This document shows, in pieces, positions 1 to 5,509 of a DNA stretch of 5,571 nt. The translations under genes and the position numbers were made by a program. The stretch is from W11650 sp963545585 (GTDB lineage Bacteria; Bacillota; Clostridia; Lachnospirales; Vallitaleaceae). Position 1 is the stretch's first letter. Every line of letters starts with the position of its first letter. The notes under the pieces are model-generated. The model did not search any database and was not told the origin of the DNA. It was given only the letters and a program-made list of their open reading frames with translations. The stretch spans positions 1 to 5,571 of the forward strand of contig CAUUKX010000118.1 in NCBI GenBank assembly GCA_963545585.1. Reading direction: 5' to 3'.

Positions 1-10
1 CTTAATTTTT

Positions 11-19
11 TGATACAAT
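11..19 (+). promoter_or_regulatory. Possible extended -10 promoter element for the transporter operon
   Basis: TGATACAAT fits an extended -10 (TG, one base, then TACAAT, five of six matches to TATAAT). A -35 box would lie before the window start, so it cannot be checked. If it is used, transcription would begin near base 26 and read through the repeat element into the first permease gene. Such a short AT-rich match can arise by chance, so this is tentative. Confidence 0.3.
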
Positions 20-32
20 GTTGTGTAACAAG

Positions 33-182
33 GCGTGAGTGCAAGTTGGGAGCAAAAGGAGCGGAGCACGCTGGCGTGCGCGAGCGGATTTTGCGAGCAA
101 CTTATATGAGCGCTGGAGCGGAGAGAAAATCCGCAGGATTTTCTCTTGCACTCACGCAAACCCGGTGCAAGTTGGGAGCAAA
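33..182. repeat. Compact intergenic element with nested inverted and direct repeats
   Basis: Seen directly: a perfect 13-bp inverted repeat GCGTGAGTGCAAG (33-45) with its complement at 145-157; a hairpin with an 11-bp perfect stem and GCA loop (122-132 with 136-146); a 6-bp hairpin (66-71 with 74-79); and a two-part stem (43-48 with 98-103, 52-57 with 89-94) around the latter. An exact 18-base direct repeat GTGCAAGTTGGGAGCAAA lies at 39-56 and 165-182. GAGCGGA occurs three times (59-65, 82-88, 116-122) and GAGC eight times. If the outer stem is trimmed to 33-42 with 148-157, all stems are compatible in one branched fold. Such density is typical of small non-autonomous mobile repeats (MITE or REP-like), but no clear target duplication flanks it. 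It could instead be a structured 5' leader of the downstream operon. I do not recognise it as a known riboswitch class. Confidence 0.7.
122..146 (+). repeat. Perfect 11-bp hairpin inside the intergenic element
   Basis: AGAGAAAATCC (122-132) and GGATTTTCTCT (136-146) are exact complements separated by the three bases GCA. In RNA this is a stable stem-loop. The right arm runs directly into the right arm of the outer 13-bp inverted repeat, so the two stems could stack. It is not followed by a T-run, so I do not call it a terminator. The segment AAAATCCGC (126-134) can alternatively pair with GCGGATTTT at 84-92. Confidence 0.75.
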
Positions 183-186
183 TTTA

Positions 187-212
187 TTTTGTTTCCTTAA
201 GGTTGAACAAAA
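187..212. repeat. Imperfect dyad around CCTTAAGG upstream of the first gene
   Basis: CCTTAAGG (195-202) is a perfect 8-base palindrome. It is flanked by TTTTGTT (187-193) and AACAAAA (206-212), which are also complementary, with one and three unpaired bases between the flanks and the core. The dyad sits about 22 bases before the ribosome binding site of the first permease gene. It could be an operator or part of the leader structure, but the sequence is AT-rich and simple, so chance is a real alternative. Confidence 0.3.
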
Positions 213-234
213 AAACATCATTGAAAAAAGCGAT

Positions 235-242
235 AAAGGGGG
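235..242 (+). promoter_or_regulatory. Ribosome binding site that fixes the permease start
   Basis: AAAGGGGG ends five bases before the ATG at 248. This favours that ATG over the in-frame TTG at 146, which lies inside the repeat element and has no comparable site before it. Confidence 0.7.
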
Positions 243-247
243 TTAAA

Positions 248-1207
248 ATGGTAACAGCAGCAATTGAGCCGAAAAAGCAAAGCGGGCTGAAACGGCAAAA
301 CAGAAAAGAGTTATGGAAATATATAAAAAGGCATAAATGGCTCTATGCCATGCTTTTGCCGGCGGCGGTATATTATATCATTTTTTGCTATATTCCCATG
401 TACGGCGCCACCATTGCGCTGAAAGACTTTAACCCGAGACTGGGGATTTTAGGCAGTCCCTGGGTTGGCTTTGAAGTTTTTCGGGAGCTTTTCGGGATGG
501 AAAAGTTTTATTCCGTTTTTTGGAATACCATTTCCATCAGCTTCACCCGGCTGATTTTTGGATTTCCTTTTCCGATTATTATTGCGCTTCTCCTAAATGA
601 GCTGCGCTCGCATAAGTTAAAAAAAGTAGTGCAAACCAGTATTTATATTCCCAATTTCATTTCGTGGGTTATTTTGGGCGGTATCCTGACCAATCTTTTG
701 TCTTCGGACGGCGGAGCAGTCAATGCTGTTATTACGGCGCTGGGCTTTGCTCCGATTCCGTTTTTGACCAGTGAAAAGTTTTTTATTCCAACGATCGTCG
801 CATCCATGATCTGGAAAACCTTTGGCTGGAGTACCATCATTTATTTGGCGGCCTTGGCCGGGGTTAATCCGCAGTATTATGAGGCGGCAACCGTTGACGG
901 CGCCAATCGCTGGCATAAGCTGTGGTACATTACCCTGCCGGCAATCCGCTCGACCATTATCGTTGTGCTGATTACCAGAATCGGCAGCCTGATGCAGGCG
1001 GGTTTTGAACAAATTTTTGTGCTGTATCATCCCGGCGTTTATGGGGTGGCCGATATTATTGACACCTATGTCTATCGGGTGGGTATTTTTGAGGGCAAGT
1101 TTGAACTGGCGGCGGCGGTTGGTCTGTTTAAGTCGATTGTCAACTTCCTGCTGCTGGTGATGGCTAATCGAGCCGCTCGGCACTTTGGCGAGGAGGGCAT
1201 TTTCTAA
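248..1207 (+). CDS. CUT1-type sugar ABC transporter permease (LplB/YtcP-like), first membrane subunit
   Basis: This is an inner-membrane subunit of an ABC importer for an oligosaccharide, working as a heterodimer with the next gene product. The 319-residue protein begins with a basic cytoplasmic tail, then has about six membrane segments (roughly residues 33-52, 89-116, 132-151, 180-204, 232-250, 286-306). The motif IFCYIPMYGATIALKDF (44-61) is characteristic of LplB-type permeases. The EAA loop that contacts the ATPase is clear: EAATVDGANRWHKLWYITLP at 212-231, with Glu212, Asp217, Gly218 and the closing Leu-Pro. Length is normal for the family. The frame is open back to a TTG at 146, but the ATG at 248 has a proper ribosome binding site and the extra residues would come from repeat DNA. 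Its stop overlaps the next start in TAATG, so the two are translationally coupled. The sugar cannot be told from a permease; the downstream sulfatase suggests a sulfated one. Confidence 0.92.
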   Translation: MVTAAIEPKKQSGLKRQNRKELWKYIKRHKWLYAMLLPAAVYYIIFCYIPMYGATIALKDFNPRLGILGSPWVGFEVFRELFGMEKFYSVFWNTISISFTRLIFGFPFPIIIALLLNELRSHKLKKVVQTSIYIPNFISWVILGGILTNLLSSDGGAVNAVITALGFAPIPFLTSEKFFIPTIVASMIWKTFGWSTIIYLAALAGVNPQYYEAATVDGANRWHKLWYITLPAIRSTIIVVLITRIGSLMQAGFEQIFVLYHPGVYGVADIIDTYVYRVGIFEGKFELAAAVGLFKSIVNFLLLVMANRAARHFGEEGIF

Positions 1208-2088
1208 TGAGAAATAAGAATAAAATTCGGCGCTCGGTTGGCAGTCATATTTTTGATACTGTAAATATTGCTTTTTTGGTGTTGTTGGCGTTTTTGACGC
1301 TGTATCCGTTTTGGGATTGCTTGATTGTATCGGTTTCTTCGGTCAAAAGTTATTTAAGCTCCGGGATTCATTTGTGGCCGGGCGAATGGGCTTTTGACGG
1401 ATATTTGTATATGCTGGGCAAAAAGGAGCTGTGGCAGTCCTATGCCAACAGTATTTTCATCACTTTAGTGGGAACATCCATCAATATGCTGATTACCACG
1501 ATGGCAGCGTATGTCCTGTCCCGAACCTATTTAAAGGGGCGGCGGGTACTGATGTTTTTTGCGGTCTTTACCATGATGTTTTCCGGCGGTATTATTCCGC
1601 TGTATATCGTGATTCAAAAGCTGAAATTAATGAACTCGCTGTGGGCAATGATTTTGCCTTCGGCAATCAATACCTATAATTTGATTATTTTAAGAAACTT
1701 TTTTCATTCCCTGCCGCGCGAGTTGGAAGAATCGGCTTTCTTAGACGGCTGCACCGATATCGGTGTGCTGTTCCGCATCATGCTGCCGATTTCCAAACCG
1801 GCGCTGGCTACGATTTCACTCTTTTACGCAGTGGCTAACTGGAATGAGTTTTTTGCGGCGGTTATGTACATCAATGAAAAGAAAAAATGGCCGCTTCAGC
1901 TTTTCCTGCGCTCGATGCTGTTTGAAAACGATGCGGCGTATTCGTCCGGCGGTGAGAACCTGTTTTTGCTGGGACAGCCGATGAAGATGGCGGCGGTGAT
2001 GATGGCGATTATCCCGATCATGTGTATGTATCCGTTTTTCCAGAAATACTTTACCAAGGGGGCGCTTTTGGGTGCAGTGAAGGGATAA
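1207..2088 (+). CDS. CUT1-type carbohydrate ABC transporter permease (LplC/YtcP-like), second membrane subunit
   Basis: This is the partner permease that completes the membrane channel of the importer. The 293-residue protein has about six membrane segments (roughly 16-36, 80-104, 113-137, 145-162, 199-220, 258-278). The EAA loop is at about 173-198: Glu174-Glu175-Ser-Ala, then Asp180-Gly181, then Leu193-Pro194, matching MalG-type permeases. The C-terminus FQKYFTKGALLGAVKG is the typical end of this subfamily, so the protein is complete. The ATG shares its A with the TAA of the previous gene, which implies coupled translation and equal amounts of both subunits. No ATPase gene is nearby, as is usual for Firmicutes CUT1 clusters served by a shared ATPase encoded elsewhere. 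No convincing terminator follows, so readthrough to the binding-protein gene is likely. Confidence 0.92.
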   Translation: MRNKNKIRRSVGSHIFDTVNIAFLVLLAFLTLYPFWDCLIVSVSSVKSYLSSGIHLWPGEWAFDGYLYMLGKKELWQSYANSIFITLVGTSINMLITTMAAYVLSRTYLKGRRVLMFFAVFTMMFSGGIIPLYIVIQKLKLMNSLWAMILPSAINTYNLIILRNFFHSLPRELEESAFLDGCTDIGVLFRIMLPISKPALATISLFYAVANWNEFFAAVMYINEKKKWPLQLFLRSMLFENDAAYSSGGENLFLLGQPMKMAAVMMAIIPIMCMYPFFQKYFTKGALLGAVKG

Positions 2089-2115
2089 AAATTGAAAAGC
2101 ATGGCAGTTCTTCTT

Positions 2116-2145
2116 TTGACAAGAAAAAATCTCGGTTTTTATGGT
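2116..2145 (+). promoter_or_regulatory. Candidate promoter for the binding-protein and sulfatase genes
   Basis: A perfect TTGACA (2116-2121) is followed after 18 bases by TATGGT (2140-2145), four of six matches to TATAAT. A second, overlapping candidate is TTGATT (2150-2155), a 17-base spacer, then TAAAAT (2173-2178), which has the better -10. Either would give a long leader before the ATG at 2360. A separate promoter here would let the binding protein be made in excess over the permeases, as is common for ABC importers. The region is AT-rich, so false matches are possible. Confidence 0.4.
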
Positions 2146-2152
2146 TTGCTTG

Positions 2153-2178
2153 ATTTTATCTATAAAACAAGATAAAAT
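2153..2178. repeat. AT-rich 9-bp dyad next to the candidate promoters
   Basis: ATTTTATCT (2153-2161) and AGATAAAAT (2170-2178) are exact complements with eight bases between. A nested pair, TTTTAT (2154-2159) and ATAAAA (2162-2167), shares the left arm. The dyad lies just after the first candidate -10 and spans the second candidate promoter, where an operator for a transcription factor would block initiation. As RNA it would be a weak AU-only hairpin, and there is no T-run after it, so a terminator is unlikely. Confidence 0.4.
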
Positions 2179-2346
2179 AACAAAAGAAGCAGACAAGTCA
2201 ATGGAGCACAAATCCAAAACATTGGTTACTTTAATTACTCGGCTTTCTTCCGTTTGTAGGGCAGCCCTTATAGGCTGGCGCTGGCTGAAAAGCGAAAAGC
2301 ATTTTATCTGGAGAAAGTAGAGTGATAAAACAATAAAAAGGAAGAG
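2179..2346 (+). other. Untranslated spacer before the binding-protein gene, no gene called
   Basis: This stretch contains no gene I can support. A short stem CAGCC (2262-2266) with GGCTG (2273-2277) encloses a six-base loop and could be a minor leader hairpin. A 39-codon open frame (2201-2320) is present but has only a weak, distant purine stretch before it. The spacer probably serves as the 5' leader of the binding-protein mRNA if the upstream promoter candidates are real. Confidence 0.4.
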
Positions 2347-2359
2347 AAAGAGGTGCAAA

Positions 2360-3892
2360 ATGAAAGTTAGGGGTAAAAAACACGGAAGCCAAATAATCGG
2401 TTTGCTGTTGGCCTTGGTGCTGCTGCTTTCGGCCTGTGGCACGACTGCGCCGCAAGAGGAGAAGAAGAAAGCTGAAGAGCGGCCAACGCTGCGCTGGCTG
2501 ACCACGGGTGACGCGGCGGCCAAGCCGATTGAGGAAAATGACCGAGTTATTCAAGCGATTGAAGACAAATTGGGAATTGATTTGGTAGTGGAAGTAGTAC
2601 CGGAAGGATCGGTTGAGAAGGTCAATGTGGCTATGGCCTCCGGATCGCTCCCGGATATTGTTACCGGCGCTTTTGGCACCAGTGCCACTCAGCAATGGGT
2701 GAAAGATGGCATGGTCATTGCTTTGGACGATTATTTAGCGGCTGCGCCGGCTTTGAAAAAAAGACTGGATGAGGATTATGCCTGGGATTTGACCGATGGC
2801 AAGCACTACGGCGTGCCTTTTATCACTCAGTTTAAGAGCGCCAATACTTTAGTCGTCATGCGTCAGGACTGGCTGGATAAGCTGAACCTGAAATATCCGA
2901 CCACTTTAGAGGAAATGAAGGAAGTGCTGCTGGCGTTTACCAAAAATGACCCGGACGGCAACGGCAAGGACGATACTTATGGTTATACGGCTACTAAACC
3001 GGGCAGCAACGGCAGCCCCTTTGAGTGGGTATTCTTTGGCTACGGCATACCTTATGCCGATTACTCGCTGGACAAAGACGGCAATGTTATTCCTTTCTTT
3101 GAAGATCCGGCCTATGTGGAAGCCATGAAATATATCAAGGAATTGTGGGATGCCGGAGCAATTGACCCGGAACTGATGCTTAACACCAACCCGAAAAAAG
3201 AAGAAAAGTTTTATCAGGGTAAGACCGGCGCAATGCAGGCGGCTCTGTTCCGTCATGTCAATCGGATTGAAAGCAGCTTAAAGCAGCTTTATCCGGATGC
3301 CAGCATTGCTTATGGCATGGCTCCGAAAGGTCCGGACGGAAAGTTCGGCTTGAGTAAACAGGGCAAGAACGGAATGTATACCTGCGTTACTGCGGACTGC
3401 AAGGCACCGGAAAAGGCAGTTGCTTTGCTTGACCTGCTTCTGTCGGAAGAAGGTATCGATCTGGTGCGTCTTGGCATTGAGGGTGTGCATTACACCAAGG
3501 ACGGCGATAAGATTGTTTTAAATGAAGAAGAAAGAGCCAAGGATGCTTTTTCGCCGAACGGCTGGGCGCACGCACTGGCTTGGGGCGTATTCTTCTGGCC
3601 GCTGGAAAGCAGTTATTTGCCGGAAACCGAACCAGCCAGAGACCGGGCACTGGAGTCGGTGGAACTGGCAACCGCCTGTCAGGTGAAGAACTTAATTTCC
3701 ACCAAGACACCGCTGGAAGTGAAAAATGGCGGTATGCTGGCGGATATTGAGGTTCAGTATTTTTCGGATATGCTTCAAGGCAAAATCGGCATTGAGGACG
3801 GCATCAAAAAGCTGTCCGAAGAATGGCGCAAGCAGGGCGGCGAGGAATTGCTGAAAGAAATCAACGAGATTTATAAAAGCAGCAAAAAATAG
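2360..3892 (+). CDS. Extracellular solute-binding lipoprotein of a sugar ABC importer (LplA/YtcQ-like)
   Basis: This is the surface receptor that captures the sugar and hands it to the two permeases. The 510-residue precursor has a basic N-terminus (residues 1-11), a hydrophobic stretch (12-23) and the lipobox LSAC at 23-26. Signal peptidase II would cut before Cys26, leaving a lipid-anchored protein outside the membrane. The mature body follows the family 1 solute-binding fold: a ligand-domain start at about 43-50, and the segment AMASGSLPDIVTG at 91-103. A loop DPDGNGKDD (197-205) resembles the calcium loop of AlgQ-type binding proteins, with Asp197, Asp199, Asn201 and Asp205 as likely ligands. 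The segment GIEGVHYTKDGDK (372-384) is also typical of the group. Length is normal. The ATG follows AGAGGTG with good spacing. The ligand is not known; the sulfatase next door hints at a sulfated oligosaccharide. Confidence 0.92.
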   Translation: MKVRGKKHGSQIIGLLLALVLLLSACGTTAPQEEKKKAEERPTLRWLTTGDAAAKPIEENDRVIQAIEDKLGIDLVVEVVPEGSVEKVNVAMASGSLPDIVTGAFGTSATQQWVKDGMVIALDDYLAAAPALKKRLDEDYAWDLTDGKHYGVPFITQFKSANTLVVMRQDWLDKLNLKYPTTLEEMKEVLLAFTKNDPDGNGKDDTYGYTATKPGSNGSPFEWVFFGYGIPYADYSLDKDGNVIPFFEDPAYVEAMKYIKELWDAGAIDPELMLNTNPKKEEKFYQGKTGAMQAALFRHVNRIESSLKQLYPDASIAYGMAPKGPDGKFGLSKQGKNGMYTCVTADCKAPEKAVALLDLLLSEEGIDLVRLGIEGVHYTKDGDKIVLNEEERAKDAFSPNGWAHALAWGVFFWPLESSYLPETEPARDRALESVELATACQVKNLISTKTPLEVKNGGMLADIEVQYFSDMLQGKIGIEDGIKKLSEEWRKQGGEELLKEINEIYKSSKK

Positions 3893-3909
3893 AAAAAAAC
3901 CGTGAAATT

Positions 3910-3946
3910 ATAAGCCGGCTTTCCTTTTTGGCGAGAGCTGGCTTAT
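3910..3946 (+). repeat. Intercistronic hairpin between the binding-protein and sulfatase genes
   Basis: ATAAGCCGGCT (3910-3920) pairs with AGCTGGCTTAT (3936-3946) over 11 bp with a single G-U wobble and a 15-base loop. It begins 18 bases after the binding-protein stop. The bases after it (GGTGAG and on) are not a T-run, so it is a poor intrinsic terminator. Hairpins in this position often protect the upstream message from 3' exonucleases or reduce downstream expression, which would fit a need for more binding protein than sulfatase. That role is inferred. Confidence 0.6.
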
Positions 3947-3961
3947 GGTGAGTTTAGTTGT

Positions 3962-3966
3962 GGAGG
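3962..3966 (+). promoter_or_regulatory. Ribosome binding site that fixes the sulfatase start
   Basis: GGAGG sits six bases before the ATG at 3973. An in-frame TTG at 3958 lies upstream of this site and would add five residues (MWRKN) that are encoded by the binding site itself, so the ATG is the real start. Confidence 0.85.
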
Positions 3967-3972
3967 AAAAAC

Positions 3973-5451
3973 ATGAAAAAACCGAATATTTTATTTATAT
4001 TATCCGATGATCAGGGTGCATGGGCGTTTGGCCGAGGCGGCACGCCGGAACTGCATACGCCCAATTTAGATAAAATCGCCGAACAGGGTATGCAGATGAA
4101 CAGCTTTTTCTGCGCTTCGCCGGTCTGTTCACCGGCCAGAGCTTCGCTCCTGACTGGCCGGATTCCGTCGCAGCATGGGGTGCATGACTGGATTCGCTCC
4201 GGCAATGTCGATGCTGACATTTTTAGGCAGCAGGGCGAGCAAAATCCTTATGGCGGTTATGCCGATGAACGCAAGCCAATTCAGTACTTGGCCGGTCAGA
4301 CAGCGTACACCGATATTTTAGCGGAGCATGGCTATCACTGCGCACTGTCCGGTAAATGGCATTTGGGCGACAGTATTACGCCGCAGCACGGTTTTCGGGA
4401 GTGGTATACCATCGGCAAGGGGGGCTGTCATTATTACCGGCCGGATATTGTGGAAAATGGTAAAATTACAGTTAAAGAGGGTGAGTATGTAACTGAACTG
4501 ATTACGGATAAGGCACTGTTGATGTTGGATCAGCTGTCGGCCGATGCGGAAACGCCGTTTTATTTAAGCGTTCATTATACCGCGCCGCATTCGCCGTGGG
4601 GAGCCGAACACCATCCCAAGAAATGGATTGATTATTATGACAGCTGTGATTTTGCCAGTATCCCGGACGTGCCGGATCACCCCGATATGGCGGTCGGCAA
4701 GCAAAACGGCCGAGCGAAACGCCATGAAAACCTAAGAGGCTACTTTGCCGCAGTCAGCGCAATGGATGAGCAGATTGGCCGGATTTTGGCGAAATTGGAG
4801 GAAAAAGGGTTGTCAGAGAATACCGTCCTGATTTTTGCCGCCGATAACGGCATGAATATGGGGCATCACGGCATTTGGGGCAAGGGCAACGGGACATTCC
4901 CGCTTAATATGTATGATACTTCGGTTAAGGTGCCGTTTTTGATTGCGTATCCGCCATTGATTCAGGCAGGCAGCGTGTGTGAGGAAATGGTCAGCGCCTA
5001 TGACTTTTTCCCGACTCTGCTGGACTTGCTGGGACTTTCATCAGAATTGCCGGCGGGTTTGCCGGGCAAGAGTTTTCTGCCGCTGCTGAAAGGCGAAGAG
5101 GCGGACGGCCGGGAGTCGGTGGTTATTTTTGACGAATACGGTCCGGTCCGGATGATTCGGCAAAAGGAGTGGAAGTATGTCCATCATTACGCTTACGGAC
5201 AGCATGAGCTTTATCATTTAGCGGCCGATCCGGGTGAGGAGCATAATTTGTACGGTCAGCCCGAATATGAGGAAAAAGTGCTGGAACTGCACCGGCAGTT
5301 GGATCAGTGGTATGAAACTTATGCCGATCCGAAAAAAGACGGCTTGAAAGAAGAAGTAACCGGTCTTGGCCAGCTTTGTCTGGCGGGCAGTGCCGGAACC
5401 CGAGTGCACCGCTATTATCCGTGGGGGGATCAGACGGAAGGCGGAGCGTAA
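3973..5451 (+). CDS. Cytoplasmic type I (S1 family, formylglycine-dependent) sulfatase
   Basis: It should hydrolyse a sulfate ester, most likely on the sugar brought in by the upstream importer. The 492-residue protein starts directly with the sulfatase fold (PNILFILSDDQG, 4-15) and has no signal peptide, so it should stay in the cytoplasm. Metal ligands Asp12 and Asp13 are present. The signature C-S-P-A-R-A-S-L-L-T-G-R (52-63) has Cys52 as the formylglycine precursor, with Pro54 and Arg56. Further active-site residues are Lys128 and His130 (GKWHLG), His206 (APHSPW), Asp291 and Asn292 (ADNG), and Lys304 (WGKG), so the catalytic set looks complete. The C-terminal part (about 384-450) has the usual sulfatase subdomain with the LYHLAADPGEEHNLY segment. 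A maturase, anSME in anaerobes or FGE in aerobes, must act on Cys52 and is not encoded here. A strong terminator follows. Substrate and sulfate position cannot be assigned. A phosphonate or phosphate ester hydrolase of the same superfamily is a less likely alternative. Confidence 0.93.
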   Translation: MKKPNILFILSDDQGAWAFGRGGTPELHTPNLDKIAEQGMQMNSFFCASPVCSPARASLLTGRIPSQHGVHDWIRSGNVDADIFRQQGEQNPYGGYADERKPIQYLAGQTAYTDILAEHGYHCALSGKWHLGDSITPQHGFREWYTIGKGGCHYYRPDIVENGKITVKEGEYVTELITDKALLMLDQLSADAETPFYLSVHYTAPHSPWGAEHHPKKWIDYYDSCDFASIPDVPDHPDMAVGKQNGRAKRHENLRGYFAAVSAMDEQIGRILAKLEEKGLSENTVLIFAADNGMNMGHHGIWGKGNGTFPLNMYDTSVKVPFLIAYPPLIQAGSVCEEMVSAYDFFPTLLDLLGLSSELPAGLPGKSFLPLLKGEEADGRESVVIFDEYGPVRMIRQKEWKYVHHYAYGQHELYHLAADPGEEHNLYGQPEYEEKVLELHRQLDQWYETYADPKKDGLKEEVTGLGQLCLAGSAGTRVHRYYPWGDQTEGGA

Positions 5452-5467
5452 AAATATAGTAACGAAT

Positions 5468-5509
5468 CGCCCTTGACTGGGATAGAATTGCGGTCAAGGG
5501 CGGTTTTTT
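5468..5509 (+). terminator. Intrinsic terminator of the sulfatase transcript
   Basis: CGCCCTTGAC (5468-5477) pairs perfectly with GTCAAGGGCG (5493-5502) over 10 bp, and the run TTTTTT (5504-5509) follows one base later. The stem starts 16 bases after the sulfatase stop. This is a classic rho-independent terminator and marks the 3' end of the cluster. Confidence 0.92.

Noticed and set aside
39..182. The 18-base direct repeat as a CRISPR array
   Set aside because: There are only two copies 126 bases apart, and the interval between them is itself filled with inverted repeats rather than a unique spacer.
10..246. 78-codon plus-strand open frame starting at TTG
   Set aside because: It runs through the repeat element, has no ribosome binding site, starts with TTG and overlaps the permease leader. 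Its peptide reflects repeated GAGC words.
617..1183. 188-codon minus-strand open frame opposite the first permease
   Set aside because: It is antisense to a clearly conserved membrane protein, and its composition looks like the shadow of that gene.
2125..2140. AAAAA/TTTTT pair after the second permease as a terminator
   Set aside because: The stem would be only five A-T pairs and too weak to stop transcription; it also overlaps the TTGACA promoter candidate.
2101..2175. 24-codon plus-strand frame just after the second permease
   Set aside because: It has no good ribosome binding site and overlaps the candidate promoter and dyad.
2286..2301. TGAAAAGCGAAAAGCA as a catabolite-repression (cre) site
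   Set aside because: It has a CG centre and TG/CA ends but is two bases longer than the cre consensus, so the half-sites do not align.
1816..2523. 235-codon minus-strand open frame across the 2089-2359 gap
   Set aside because: Both ends lie antisense to real genes, the peptide shows no recognisable domain, and it is rich in Phe, Ser and Leu as expected from antisense AT-rich DNA.
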